Shown here: positions 33,217 to 46,119 of the stretch, in pieces
How the letters are laid out: every line of letters starts with the position of its first letter
Numbering within the stretch: the stretch's first letter is position 1
Assembly (NCBI GenBank): GCA_034401795.1
Contig: CM067369.1
Location: 92,525,241-92,589,240 of the forward strand
Direction: 5' to 3'
DNA from: Chaetoderma sp. LZ-2023a
Taxonomy: Eukaryota; Mollusca; Caudofoveata; Chaetodermatida; Chaetodermatidae
DNA length: 64,000 bases
Notes under the pieces: model-generated
Told to the model about the DNA's origin: nothing
Seen by the model: only the letters and a program-made list of their open reading frames with translations
The model's database searches: none
Made by a program: the position numbers and the translations under genes

Positions 33217-34325
33217 CTTGATTCCCGATCTCTTGTGATTAGCTACATGACGCGACTAAGCTGCCATTACATTTTACTAGAAAGAACTGAATCACGTCTA
33301 TCCTGAATTGGGCCTTTGTCAGACAAAGTTTGTCTATAGGTTTTCCGTATCCAAACACAATTTATCATTTAATTAGAGATTTCGATTACATATCGCCACA
33401 ACGACACACCACAAAGCCTGGAGTCACCCCAATCTGCGACTTCAAAATTATACCTCATTAACGAGAGGCAATCATTACGAGCACGAACTATAAGATCTCG
33501 TTACCTTTTGACAAATAATTACCTATACGCGTCAGCCTGGGGGGATAATTGCTCTTCCAAGCTAATGGGTGAGTTGATTGGATAGCACCCAATAGCTGGC
33601 CCAAGTGCTCCAAATCTATATATAGCGTTTGTATTTTAGCTCCTGTTACTTAATGGCGGACATACAAAGATAATACGAACTCATAGACCAACAGGCGCCG
33701 ATTTAAACCATAGATCACTGACCACCCTGTGCCACCAATTTTCTCCCCAGGAAATATATGTAGCAGTTGACTATTTTCCGTTTCACTAAGACAGAGATAA
33801 AAGCTTCTTATACGCATATGAAATATACTGTTGAATGTTTTGAAACTAATTTGACTGGAATACGTTGCTTGCCTGCATATATATTGAGGTCGGAGGGACT
33901 GGTACTTCAAAGTTCAACGGCGAAATAAATGAAAAAGTTTGAAAAGCAAAGTAAAGATTATCTTTTGCCATAAAGTATTTTGAAAACAATTTGACAGAAA
34001 GTTGCTGGTGGCTAAGCCACCAACAACTTTCAATCAAATTATTTTCAAAATATTCAGTAAGTCAAGATATTTTGCTCATTGAAAACATTGGCTGATGGCT
34101 TACATGATACAGGTACTCATTCTAGCCCTCATTCACGAGCCACACACCTGAATCTGTATCTGTTATAGGATTGAGACAATATGTACATTGTCAGAATGGG
34201 AAGTCTCCCGTAGATATGTGCTCATATGTTCTGTGCACTTTATGACAGAAGTCTGATAATTTAGCCCACAAACTATGTCCCTTGAAAAGCAGTTTAATTG
34301 TTCAAAGGCTGAATTTGCCCAAGAA
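33217..34325. repeat. Dispersed repeat E, copy 2, with HP1 half and HP2
   Basis: Colinear with 28,690-29,720 but carries extra DNA at about 33,730-33,885 including a left HP1 arm (33,830-33,865). The HP2 palindrome at 33,975-34,060 is nearly perfect: TATTTTGAAAACAATTTGAC, GGTGGCTAAGCCACC centre, and AAATTATTTTCAAAATATTC. Confidence 0.7.
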
Positions 34326-34334
34326 ACTCAAAAT

Positions 34335-34626
34335 TCCCAATAGACCTTCTGGAGTCTAACACGACAGGGTCCCTGGAGCGAAGTCGTGTTGAAATATGTC
34401 AAGCGACTATGGAGAAGTAGAGTTTGGCCGATTTCTGGTAGGTTTTCATCCAAAAACATTGAGCAATACAAATTCTGAATAGAAGTTCTTGAGGGTACTA
34501 GCATAGGATCCCTCCAGCCAAAGTTAAACCGTTAAGGAAAAGAAGCGATTGCGATTTGACGGACGGACGACAGATGGATGACCGGACGAACGTCATGGCA
34601 TAAGCTCACTTTGCCCTTCGGGCTAA
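34335..34626 (+). mobile_element. Helitron-like element, 3' fragment
   Basis: Diverged module text, then GACGGACGGACGACAGATGG, CATAAGCTCACTTTGCCC and TTCGGG before CTAA at 34,623-34,626; the next base is T. Confidence 0.65.
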
Positions 34627-34773
34627 TAAAAATAACTCCAGAGTTGATCGTTTGTAGTAAATTATCAGCTAAATGTCATTTTGACAGTCTAATTAGTTTT
34701 AAAATTGCTCATATCCCATATCCCGTGAGAAACATTTAGCAGAACACTGATTATTTTATTACGACGATCTTAA

Positions 34774-35000
34774 CACTTTAACACTCACATCAGCCAAAAA
34801 CGGCTTCTGCGGTGATCTTGAGAAATGTCCATTTGCAGACCAAGAGAAGACTATTTTTGAAAATTTACCACTGGAATGACTGGCTCGATAACCGAGCCCG
34901 TCAGTTCAGTGGTAAATTTTCAAAAAGTGTCTTCTCTTGGTCTGCAAATGGACATTGAGAAAACAGAAATTTTCTTGAACAAATTCGAAGCTTGAAAGGT
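34774..35000. mobile_element. P1 MITE, TTAA-flanked palindrome
   Basis: TTAA at 34,770 and 35,001. Ends CACTTTAACACTCACATCAG and TTCGAAGCTTGAAAGGT. The centre is a long inverted repeat: CATTTGCAGACCAAGAGAAG, TTACCACTGGAATGACTGGC and GATAACCGAGCC, then the complement. Confidence 0.75.
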
Positions 35001-35039
35001 TTAAAGAACCGCAATCAAATAGTCACAAATGTATCACTA

Positions 35040-36215
35040 TTAGCTCACCTGGCCAAAAGGGCAAGGTAGCTTATGCCGTGGGCGGCCGTGGCGACCGTCC
35101 GCCCATTCGTCCCAACTGGGCCGATTTCAATTATATTTTACAGAAAGCATCCTTAGGTCATAGAGATCCAAGTTTGTTCAAAGGAATCTGATCAGCTAAT
35201 TTGGCCGGTGGCCATCTAGAACTTTGGCCGATTTTTAGAAGTGTCTTAAAATCTTCGAAACCGCTTGGGTGATCGATTCAATATCATTTAGGGCAAGAGC
35301 TTAACCAAGTTTGTTCAAGGGAATTTGATTGGATTAATTGGTTCGTCGGCGATCTTGGATGACCTAGTTTTCGCAAAGACGGCGTCCTCGCTAGAACCAC
35401 TAAACGGATTGGGCGGAAATTTGGGAGATAAGATTAGGGACTAATGGTTATTAAAGTTTGTTCAAGCAAAGATGATACGTTGAAACATGGTCACCGTGAA
35501 CCAGTCAAAATGCATCGTGTTTGGCGGCCACATTGTATTTTTTATTTGATGAATTTTCAAGCTGAAATTGGTTTTATATAGGTTTTTGGCTATGCTGATT
35601 TCAGCTGTCTTATTTAGAAACTGTCGGATAAACGGTTTGGCGGCTATCTTTGATATTTTCCCCGCCAAAATCTCCTATACTAATGCAATGGGAAATTTAA
35701 AATGCCTGTCTCGAGAAACACTGGACCGATTTAATTATATTTGGCAGGGCGCCTCCTTAGGGCTGCAACGGTATAGCTAGAGAACGGATTTTGTTCAAAG
35801 GAAGCCGATCGGCCAATTTGGCTGGTGACCATCTTGCATTTTGTCCGAATTTTAGAAATGTCTTTAAAAATCTTCTCCGAAGCCGCCTGGGGATCGACTC
35901 AAGACTCATGAAACATCATCTGAGGCAACAGCTTAATCAAGTTTGTTCAAGAGAATTTGATTGGCCAAATGTTTCGGTGGCAAAAAACGAGTTCTTCTCC
36001 AGTGCCACTAAACCGATCAGTATTAAATTTGGGAGATATGATTAGGGACTAGTAAAGGGTCATTAAAGTCTACCCCCTGAAAGTTGACACGTAAAACACA
36101 TGGCCATCGTGGACCAAGCACAATTTTGCAGGTTTGGCGGCCATCTTGGATTTTCTGAAAATTTCTAGGAAAATCTTATAAAAGACTATTAACCACTGTG
36201 ACAATTTTAATAATA
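35040..36215 (-). mobile_element. Helitron-like element, two modules, 5' end lost
   Basis: On the minus strand it ends CTAA (complement of TTAG at 35,040) followed by T, after a GGCC hairpin. Two modules repeat CTTGGATTTTGGCCGA-type and CAAGTTTGTTCAAGGGAATT blocks. It stops in the segment that at 55,390-55,460 leads to the 5' hairpin, but the hairpin is missing. Confidence 0.75.
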
Positions 36216-36870
36216 CTCGCTAAACCTTCTTCACCGAAAGTAGATTAATATATTTTTCCAGTGGTCATCTCGTTTTGTTCTGTTGTACCAGTGGCCAATA
36301 TTCAAGCATGGTTGTATCCGTTGCTTCCGGTACCTACGTAAAATGTGGCCTTGAAAGAGTTGATGATAGGCCTATTGACGTAGCCAATATTAATAAAGGA
36401 CTACACATACCGGCGGCTAGCATTACAATCTTGAGACCGCTACATTAGTTCTAGGTAATGGCTTGTGTTCCTGCTCAATCTCCCGCTTGGCTAAGTGTTC
36501 ATAATGACGGATAATGCAATTTCAGACTGAGAAACGAGAAAGCTAAATATGAAACATGATAAGTTTGCGGCAAAATATAAGCAAAACTTTGTGTTGGTAT
36601 TGGACATATCAAATAAGCTGTTGAATACTGCAGTACAGTACACCGCGGAGAGAACTTACAGGTTTCCAAAATGTTTTTGTTTTGAATAAAATTTCAACTT
36701 ATTTCTGAGCTGTACTGTAGGCATTAGAATCCATTAGGTCGATATGGGCATCGATCTGTCTGTCAATAAATTATGCATAGACCTCCATTTATCCTCTAAC
36801 TAACGCAACCTCGTCCTGTCAGAGTCTAGCCACAGGAGTGTAACGAAGCATACTTAACGTGCACATCACC
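36216..36870. other. Spacer, no gene seen
   Basis: An HP1-like remnant CTGTTGAATACTGCAG lies near 36,615. No ORF of note. Confidence 0.4.
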
Positions 36871-36876
36871 CTTTAA

Positions 36877-37460
36877 AGGGATGCTAATCTCATCTCAAAT
36901 GTTGTATTGCACCGATAGATTACGATATGTAAATAGCATATCATTGATATCCTATCACATTCCCAAAATTAAATCCAAATTATCTACTTTGTAATATCGC
37001 TAAATGTTGAACAGTGATTGCCGCCATTTTGTCTCTTCAATAGTGTCTGATGTCTTGTACATGTAAGTGTCAATGCATTTAATTCTTTATTATGCAATAC
37101 TTATCTTGTTGAATATTTTGGAACTAACTAAGGCAACAACACCTTCCAGTCAAATTAGTTTCAAAATATCCAACGGCTTACGTGTATTGTTGCTTTAACA
37201 CTATATTGTCGAACTGTATGTGGTACCTCTATGACTGAGCTTATATACCGAGACAGACAATCAAGGGTTTTTTCTGATTGGTTGAAAAGTAAATCATGAC
37301 AGCAATCATAGGGTGTAGAAATATACCTACATTTAGCTACTAAAGCATCAATAGCTTTCTTTACGCCATGATAAAAAGCTTTTTAAGGTACCTGCATAGT
37401 TTATGAGTGAGCTGTTAGATCACCTGAACAGCTATCAAGAGATGAGGTTAGTTATAACTT
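36877..37460 (+). mobile_element. F3 MITE, full length, TTAA-flanked
   Basis: TTAA at 36,873-36,876 and 37,461-37,464. Termini AGGGATGCTAATCTCATCTC and GAGATGAGGTTAGTTATAACT are inverted. HP1, shortened, at 37,107-37,175. This copy defines both ends of F3. Confidence 0.8.
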
Positions 37461-37481
37461 TTAATCCGTGAGATTCATGTG

Positions 37482-37519
<38 letters not shown>

Positions 37520-37672
37520 TCCACTTCGTCAGTCAATATATGACGCCATAATCAAATACGCCACGGGTAGACTGACGTCACAATTAAAATACGTCATGAA
37601 TGGTATATCTAAGTCTGTCAGGAACTCTTAATAGTTCGTCATGTGTACGAATCTTATGTCTTTACTACTTAA

Positions 37673-39341
37673 CAAGAGGCCCAATGGGCCTGTATCGCTC
37701 ACCTGGAACATTGGCATTTCAACTAATCTTACATAAGTTTTAGATCGATCGGTGTCACTTCCAATGACTTTCAGTCAAATGGTTTAGTTTTCGAGATATT
37801 GACAACAATCTTTGGACTGTTTTTTTGCATTAGTGATTTTGAACAATGTTTAAGCGAAAATAGATGATATCAGTGCTAACAACAGGTGGTTTCTTAACTG
37901 TCTCCCTGCTGCAAGCCAGTGCAGCCAATAATTTCAACTTTCAAACGCTCTTGACTTGTTTAATATTTTTTTTAAACAATTCGACTGAAAGTTGTTGGCG
38001 GCCTAGCCACCAACAACTTTCAGTCCAATTGTTTTAAAAATATTTATCAGGTTCAGAGATATAACCTTTGGTATGTCGTCTGCAAAAAGTCAGCGGTCAG
38101 ACGGCTACTAGAGGTTTAAATACAATTGAAGAAACTGGTCTCTAAAGGCAGGTAGGTGGTCTTTATAGCAGGTTATTCCCCCACCACCACACAATCCATT
38201 TAACACATGTGCATCTGGCTGAATCACCAAGTTAGCAGCCGGGGTAGGGTGAGCTGGAGTTGATTTAGAAAATAATTTGACTGAAAGTCATTGCTGGCCT
38301 AAGGCAGCAACAACTTTCATCGCTGCCTAAGGCAGCAACAACTTTCAATCAAATACATTTCAAAATATTTTTACGAGCATAGATGTCAGCACATAATACA
38401 TATGTTAAATATTTAGTCAGTGATGGAAAGGTTAATCTGTTAATTGGAGTCTAATCTATGGCAATAAAATCTGACATGGTGATAAATCAGTGGATGGTGA
38501 GAACAAACCTGTATTTTCCCTATGAAAGTGACACTGCAAATATTTAAGTGGTGATAACTCTGGCATTTGATGTCCTATCAGTTTAATTTTCACAACACAG
38601 ATATTAGATGCCGACATTAACATTGTGACCAAGTTTGGTGTCAAACCGTTAAGAAATAACAAAATGAACCACCATTGTTGCTGACGGACAGACAGATGGA
38701 TGGATGGACATACAGGAGACGGACAGGCTCATCGCTAAACGACAGCTGACTGACAAGTAAGCGGAGCTAAGAAAACCAATTTCGGCTTCAAAATCCATCA
38801 AATAAAAAAATTGAATATGGCAGCCAAACACGATAAAATTTGATTGGTCCACGGCGGCCATGTTTTGTACCTATCAGCTTCCCATGAACAAACTTTAATG
38901 GCTCCTAGTCCATAATCATATTCCCAAAATTTCAGCCCGATCCGTTAAGCGGTTCTGCAGAACAAGTCGGTTTCACGAAAACTAGGTCATCCAAGATGGC
39001 TCCTGAACCATTTGGCCAATCAAGTTCCGTCGAACGAATCATATTTCGTGAGTTTTGAATCGATCCACCAAGCGGTTTCGAAGAAGATTTTTAAAGACGT
39101 TTCCTAAAATCCACCAAAATCCAAGATGGCCACCGGCCCAATTGGCCGAATGGCTTTGTTTGAACAAACTTGGATCTCTATGTCCTAAGGATACTTCCTG
39201 CCAAATATAAATTAAATCGACTCAGTCGTTCTTGAGAAGAAGTCGTTTAAAGAAAAGTTGACGGACGGACGGACGCCAGACAGACGACGGACGGTCGCTA
39301 TAGGCATAATCTCACTTGGCCATTCTGGCCAGGTGAGCTAA
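37673..39341 (+). mobile_element. Helitron-like element, 1,669 bp, inserted in F1
   Basis: 5' end CAAGAGGCCCAATGGGCCTG (hairpin) then CGCTCACCTGG. 3' end TTGGCCATTCTGGCCAGGTG then AGCTAA, hairpin plus CTAA, followed by T. Inside are an HP2 palindrome at 37,960-38,050, an HP1/HP2 hybrid at 38,270-38,370 and one standard module at 38,760-39,240. No replicase or helicase ORF, so non-autonomous. Confidence 0.7.
38040..39170 (+). repeat. 1.1-kb direct duplicate, copy 1
   Basis: High similarity and colinear with 42,462-43,570, including GGTTCAGAGATATAACCTTTGG, CAGGTTATTCCCC, GGGGTAGGGTGAGCTGGAG, AATAAAATCTGACATGGTG and the module ATGGCCACCGGCC block. Confidence 0.75.
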
Positions 39342-39549
39342 TAACAATTCTTTTGAATATTTCGAAACTAATTTGAATAGGTAGCAACAGCACCCAGTTA
39401 AATTAGTTTCAAAATATTCAACTTATTTAATTTTCATGAAATTGGGATTGAGGGAGTTCAGGGTTCTATCGATCCCACCACGGGCAAAGCGTGGGTGGAG
39501 CTTAGCTAGAGATGGGCGGGGCATAGCTAAAACTGGATTCATCAATTGC

Positions 39550-40190
39550 AAGATAAGCATATATGAAATCTAATTCCATATCCACCTATCACGGTTACAG
39601 AGGTATGACGAGTGTCAGAATCTGAGATTTGAACACAAAAGTTGGCTTAAGGAATATCTTTTCCACTAATGTCTCCAGCCAGCACCACACTCACCAGCAC
39701 ACGCCACCAGATACAGTTATCGCTAATTCCCAGAGGGTAATTATAGAAGCTGCTGAAGTAGTAGCATTAATTGTACCAGACCATTTACGAGAAGTGGCCG
39801 CGGTTAGGTGAAGTGGTCACTTTCTCGATACGCTTGAGGTTGATTGCGCTACATTCCGCCCGGAGATCGTATGGCGATGAATAAAATCACTATTGCTCGT
39901 ATTCGGCCTGGCGTGATAATGGGGAAGCAGTTTAGAGGGATGGACAGATCAACCTTGTACATCACACACATCCACCAATCGACGAAAATATATTCTACTA
40001 ACAGTTTCAATACGATCTTTAGATTATATATGTTAAAGGACAATTCCTGGATGATAAAAAGTGTGCTTAATTTGAAAGATTATTATATTTTAATGAAATT
40101 ACGTCAGATAACTCTGATTTTACCTTGATGTTTGGTGGGTTCAGGGTAGGGCTACCTAAATGGACATCATTTTCTATACAATCTGAGTAG
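39550..40190. other. Unassigned DNA with short ORFs
   Basis: Plus-strand ORFs at 39,629-39,811 and 39,844-40,128 have slightly protein-like stretches (VIANSQRVIIEAAEVVALI) but no start context, splice sites or family I can name. Confidence 0.3.
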
Positions 40191-40194
40191 ACTT

Positions 40195-40296
40195 GCTAGT
40201 TTCAAGTTTATTTCCCAGGTCACAATGTGACATATAGGTATTATAAAATAATAGTTAAATTTTACATGTCTGAGTGAGATTTACCATTAAAAGTTA

Positions 40297-40337
<41 letters not shown>

Positions 40338-41000
40338 ACCAAGATTATTGTTATCATCAGTGCTATAATATGAACATTATTGGTGTAGACATTCGTGTTA
40401 TCAACATCAGTGACAGCATTATAGACAAAGACAATATAAACACATTACACATTACACATTACACATTATTAATATAAACATTATTACACAATATTGTATA
40501 ACCAATTTTAAAGTTAACCAAATTTAACAAACATTTTATAAAAATTAATTGTGGCATTATTGATCTAAACATTGTATATAACCATTATTGGTAGCAACGT
40601 TATAGATAAGCCAGCAGTAGCAGTAGGAGATTTTCCGTATAAAGGCGCACAATTTTGTTAAGACCGACAAATTTTATTCGAGAGCAGTTGTCCGAATTTG
40701 TAGTGATTTGGGCGGTCATAATAATAATTTGGAAGAAATATTTTTCTGTCGTCACAGAAAAAGTCGCATAAGAATAGGTAATGATACTCATCCCCAATGT
40801 CGTGTGTGTCGCATGGGCTACATATTATTTCTTCCCTGTCTAAGCCCTCCCACCTTCCATTTTCTATAGGTAACTTATGATTACTAGTTCGACTAAAGTT
40901 ATTCTGTTTAATTAATGTTAACAAAGGAGTATTTTGTTATCAAGATCTTGAAGAGTGCATGGTAGATAGGATCTGACAAATCTAAAGCGCCAATCTTCAT
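40195..41000 (-). pseudogene. LINE ORF2 C-terminus and 3' tail
   Basis: Minus-strand 40,658-40,924 reads LTLIKQNNFSRTSNHKLPIE, GRWEGLDREEIICSPC and IGDEYHYLFLCDFF, a CxxC...DExHxxxxC ORF2 end, followed by PNYYYDRPNHYKFGQLL. The 3' UTR holds an ATT microsatellite (40,299-40,335) and ends near 40,200 with GTGACCTGGGAAATAAACTT. The upstream coding part above 41,000 is lost. Confidence 0.75.
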
Positions 41001-41915
41001 TTATTTCATGAAACGGTGTTACTATGACAATTCCATTTTTGAAAATGCAAGTATGATGAACAGCGGAATAAAATGACCATAACATCGTATCTGCATCATG
41101 TATTGTGATGACTGACCACTCAAAATCTTGCTTGCAGGTAGCCTCTACAACTCGATATATGTTATATATTAGATAGATTTATGAGATAGATTTATTCACA
41201 CAATAGGCCATTTGACCCGTATATATACAAATCAGTTGAGTAATCGCAGGTCAGAACATGCTATAGGGTCATGAATTCATTAAGGCATAATCTCATTTCA
41301 CTCATCTTGTTAATATGGGACCTGGTGGTCGAGCTAACTATCGGGAGCCATGGGACAGACTTTCGGGACCCGACTTTTATTTGCAGATGACCTTTCGACC
41401 TGGCGACTCCGAACTTGTATGTTCCTAACTATGTTCCATCATCTCGGACATGAGTATTGCTTAATGTTATCGTCATAGTGTCATCATAGCTTCATCAAAT
41501 AGATCTATACCGGTATTACATACCACTGAGGTAATATAGTGGTATTTCCCAGAGCCGAGACAGTGGCCGTATTTCAACAATGTCACAACATTCACTGATT
41601 TATCCAAGTTCAACATGCAACTATATCAGGATGTTTCGCGATGATAGGCCAATGACGCTATTAATGCTGTATGCCTACTATGTAATACTATTTCGTGGTT
41701 GTTCATTATAGGAACGAACACACATGTTAGTGTATATATCCCCATTATCTATTGCTATTCCTCAGAGCACATATAATTATGGCATGCTATTATATATTAT
41801 GATAGTTATTGTAGATTGGAAGTGATATATGGAATCAATAATAGTTAAAGTTGGCCTCTGTTGCGTCCGTTGCAGCTGTCGCAATGATTCATTAATGTTT
41901 TGTCAACGCTACGGG
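41001..41915. other. Spacer, no gene seen
   Basis: No ORF above 60 codons and no repeat recognised. Confidence 0.45.
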
Positions 41916-41917
41916 CA

Positions 41918-42195
41918 ATGGAGGATTCCAGTTTATCCATCCATCATATGACGTCATAATAAACTACGTGACGTATAGAATGACGTCATACTCAATTACT
42001 GCATGAATGACGTAGCTATAAGTTCGTCAAGGACGCTTACTTGATGACGGACTAAGCGTTGTTGTACAAATTGTATGGCTTTACTATTTAATAAACACTC
42101 TGTTGAATATTTTGAAACTAATTTTACTGGGCGCTGCTGCTGTCATAAACTAGTTTTCTGAAAATTGATAGTCGGGGAGTTCAGGGATACGTGAT
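41918..42195 (+). mobile_element. F1 MITE, right part lost
   Basis: CAATGGAGGATTCCAGTTTA start, TGACGTCA at 41,949 and 41,981, left arm of HP1 to the GCTGCTGCTGTCATAAAC centre, then a jump to CTAGTTTTCTGAAAATTG: the HP1 right arm is deleted. Confidence 0.7.
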
Positions 42196-42355
42196 GTATC
42201 TGTCAAAGGACGATTATTAGGGTAAAGTAGTCAAACATTCGTCATCCGGGTCTAGATTGAATCACATTAAAGCAGATCATAATCTTGCTGGTAAGAGTTT
42301 CTAGAGGTGGGTTAATGGAGATTGAGCCATAATGATGTAATGCAAATGACAGACC

Positions 42356-42462
42356 AATAGACCTTTCCAATTTATCCATCCATCATATGACGTCATAATA
42401 AGCTTAATAGTCCGACACGTTGTATGAATTATATGTCTTTACTTTTTAATAAATATTCAAAA
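42356..42462 (+). mobile_element. F1 MITE, internally deleted
   Basis: CAATAGACCTTTCCAATTTA, TGACGTCA at 42,388, then directly AATAGTCCGACACGTTG and TTTTTAATAAATATTC, running into the duplicate that starts at 42,462. Confidence 0.65.
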
Positions 42463-43580
42463 TATGTATCAGGTTCAGAGATATAACCTTTGGAACATGT
42501 CGTCTGCAAAAACTCAGTCAGATGGTTACTAGAGGTTTAAATACAATTTGAAGAAAAAGGTCTCTAAAGGCAGATAGGTGGTCTTTATAGCAGGTTATTC
42601 CCCACCACCACACAATCCATTTAACACATGCACATCTGGCTGAATCACCGAGTTAGCAGCAGGGGTAGGGTGAGCTGGAGTTGATTTAGAAAATAATTTG
42701 ACTGAAAGTCATTGCTGCCTTAGGCAGCAACAAGTTTCATTGCTGCCTAAGGCAGCAACAACTTTCAATCAAATACATTTCAAATATTTTTAAGAGCATA
42801 GATGTCAGAGCACATAATACATATCTTACATATTTCTGCAGTATTGGAAAGGTTAATCTGTTAATTGGAATTTAATATCTAGTTTGGCAATAAAATCTGA
42901 CATGGTGATAAATCAATGGACAAACCATTATTTGCCCTATGAAAGTGATACTGCACATATTTAAGGAGTGACATTTGACGTCCTATCAGTTTCATTTTGA
43001 CAACACAGATATTAGATGCCGCCATTAACATTGTGACCAAGTTTGGTGTCAATCCGTCAAGAAATAACAAAATGAGCTGCCATTGTTGGTGACGGACAAA
43101 CAGATGGATGGACGGACATACAGAAGACGGATGGGGTTATCGCTATATGACAGCTGACTGACAAACCAATTTCGGCTTCAAAATCTATCAAATAAAAAAA
43201 TTGACTAGGGCAGCCAAACACGCTAAAATTTGATTGGTCCACGGCGACGATGTTTTTTTACCTATCAACTTCCCATGAACAAACTTTAATGGCCCTTAGT
43301 CCATAATCATATCCCAAAAAAGAATAAGTCGTTTTCACGAAAACTAGGGCATCCAAGATGGCCGCCGAACCATTTTGGCCAATCAAGTTCCTTTGAACAA
43401 ACTTGGTTCAGCCCTTGCCCTACATGATATTTCGTGAGTTTTGAATCAATCCACCAAGCGGTTTCGGAGAAGATTTTTAAAGCCATTTCCTAAAATCGGT
43501 CAAAATCCAAGATGGCCACCGGCCGAATCGCCCGATCGGCTTTCATTGAACAAACTTGGATCCCTCTGCCCTAAGGAAAC
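42462..43580 (+). repeat. 1.1-kb direct duplicate, copy 2, with Helitron-like module
   Basis: Second copy of 38,040-39,170, lacking the Helitron-like 3' hairpin. The HP1/HP2 hybrid at 42,690-42,795 keeps two tandem GCTGCCTNAGGCAGCAAC centres, as does copy 1. Confidence 0.75.
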
Positions 43581-43848
43581 ATATACAATCTCCTTCACTC
43601 CTCGTTGCCTCCTATACCCATGAGTATAAATGGATACCGGTGTAAAACTCCGGAAGTTACGAATAATAGACTGAAATAAACCAGCCTAGATATGGCGTGA
43701 GTCGGACCTGGAATCAGGGACTCGATAGACGCCAATCAAACCAATGACTTCTCGATAGATCTATTGATACTAACTTCGCTATTTGCAGTTGTTTTCAGTT
43801 AAATTCGTCTCGTGCCATTAGTCGAACATGGATTCCTCCGTTATATAT

Positions 43849-44095
43849 AATAACCCTTTCACGACGAAGCCTGCCAAACCCAGCCTCCGCAGTTGCCTAG
43901 AGGACTGCCAATTTGCAGGCCCGAGAGCGGACTATTTTTGAAAATTTACCACTGGAATGACTGGCTCGAAAACCGAGCCAGTCATTCCAGTGGTAAATTT
44001 TCAAAAAAATTGTCTTCTCTTGGCCTACAAAGGATTATTCACTAAGGAAATACATTTATTTTGTTTACCAAGTTTGGACATTAAAGAGATAAACA
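43849..44095. mobile_element. P1 MITE, palindromic core intact
   Basis: AACCCTTTCACGACG start; core at 43,912-44,030 with TTACCACTGGAATGACTGGC/GCCAGTCATTCCAGTGGTAA around TCGAAAACCGA. Right end GGACATTAAAGAG is decayed. Confidence 0.65.
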
Positions 44096-44099
44096 TGTG

Positions 44100-44635
44100 A
44101 GACCTTACTAGAGGCCATATAGTTGAGGTTGCGTGTACTGAAGAGACATCCTACGGTTATTAGCGTTTAAAGTACAAAAACTCTCACATCTTGGTTTATT
44201 GGAAACCCACAAGTGTTGATATCTGCAATGTAAATTTAGGACGAGTTGAGATCAAGGATATTATCGCATTCACACCGTTGTTTCCACGGTAACTGTCTAG
44301 TCTGAGTTGCATCGAGGAGGCATTAGCATTAGTCATGGGCTTTGTGGAAAGGTGTATGGGATTGAAAGTGTACCTACTCACTGAGAGATCACAGACTTAT
44401 AAGTTCAAGGAAGTTCACCGCAGACTGTTGATATTTTGCTAACATTATGACTGAATATGAATAAGCTAGCAACCAGCTTCCGACAGTCTGTCAAACAAAA
44501 TTAGAGGCACAAGGGCCTTAACACCAATACTTTAAATTCAGCAGTAACAAGACATAAAATACCAAATTGGGAATTAAATATAATCGATATTTAGTTGGAA
44601 ATTACTGATAAACGCTGACCATATAATCAGATTGA
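44100..44635. other. Spacer, no gene seen
   Basis: Only short ORFs; nothing recognised. Confidence 0.4.
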
Positions 44636-44639
44636 ACCA

Positions 44640-45135
44640 TAGGTTACATCCAGCCAATAAACAATCCAATATGGCCACCAAACCCAAAATTTTGCTTGGT
44701 CCATGACACCCATGTTTTATCAAGGATCAAATTCTCTTGAATAAACTTTAATCACCCTTAGCTATCGATGAAATTAAATCTAATGAGTTTCAGCCTGATC
44801 CATACAGCAGTTCCTGAGATGTCATTTTGGAGAACAAGATGGAACAAGCGGTTAATGAGGAGTAGCGTTTTAACCGATTTCCAGCCATTTTCGGAAAATT
44901 CTAAATGGCCGTTAAACAAATTGACATTCTGTATGCAACCTCTGAAAGCACACCACTCTAGGGTCCTTCCAGCCGAGTTTGCTTGAAATCGTTCAAGCGG
45001 TTAATTACGAGTAGCATTTTAACTGATTTCCCGAAATTTTCAGAAAATCCAAGATGGCCGTCGGAAAAATTGACCAATCAAAATTCTGTATGCACGTTCC
45101 GAAATCTACCAACCTAGTATTCTTCCAGCCAAGAC
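44640..45135 (+). mobile_element. Helitron-like element fragment, diverged
   Basis: Module phrases ATATGGCCACCAAACCC, TTGAATAAACTTTAAT, CAGCCTGATCCATACAGCAG, and AAGATGGCCGTCGGAAAAAT. No ends. Confidence 0.6.
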
Positions 45136-45279
45136 TTAAAAAAGTGGCTTCATTACTGTTGCAATTAGTAATGGGTGAATGTAGAAATGGTTTGCAAACA
45201 TCGAACATCAGTGTCAACTTTTGGATTGTGACGTTACTCTATGACGTTATGGGTGCAGAAGATCTCATTTTTCGGTAGA

Positions 45280-45830
45280 TTGGGTGCATGTTTCTATCTA
45301 CTCGAAATACATCTATGTAGTCTAATATGAACCTTTCTCGGGATATATGCCATATTGTACTCGATTAGCTTCTGTATTGGGAGCCATCTTGAATTCAACA
45401 TGTTCCACTCAAAGGATTTTATTAGATTTTTGGTATATCACCTATGGGACCCTAGTGAACAGATTTTAGGTGGTTTCATCTCTGTTGCAATTAGTGGTAT
45501 AGACTTTGTCAAATTTGTGTTATTTTTTAGCTGACTCGTTTTAACAAAATGAGGCTAAAAACTTATCCCGAGCTAGGCGTATCTCGGAAACCGTTGCGCC
45601 GATTTTTCTAAAATTTTAACACGAGAAATTGTATTAGGAACATTATTATTTACCAACTTTGGGATTGATACGGAAAAACCCCTGAAATGCGTAATTTTAA
45701 ATAAACATAGCAAAAAAAACCCGGGAGGGGGAGGGTAGGCCTTTGTTCCTGCTATATATATTCTAAAATGAAGGCGAAAACAAAAACTCATAACAATAAA
45801 ACCCATTCCAAACTGATCCTCATTACCCCA
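45280..45830. other. Spacer, no gene seen
   Basis: A run of C and G near 45,718-45,740; no gene. Confidence 0.4.
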
Positions 45831-45834
45831 TCAC

Positions 45835-46100
<266 letters not shown>

Positions 46101-46119
46101 ATCGTAGCTGTATTGGCGA

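Larger units (their letters stand above)
37515..39548 (+). mobile_element. F1 MITE split by a Helitron-like element
   Basis: The left part (37,515-37,672) has TGACGTCA at 37,573 and ends TTTACTACTTAA; the right part (39,342-39,548) resumes TAACAATTCTTTTGAATATTTC, HP1 (39,352-39,425), then GATGGGCGGGGCATAGCTAA. Joining the flanks reproduces the uninterrupted order seen in other F1 copies. Confidence 0.75.
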
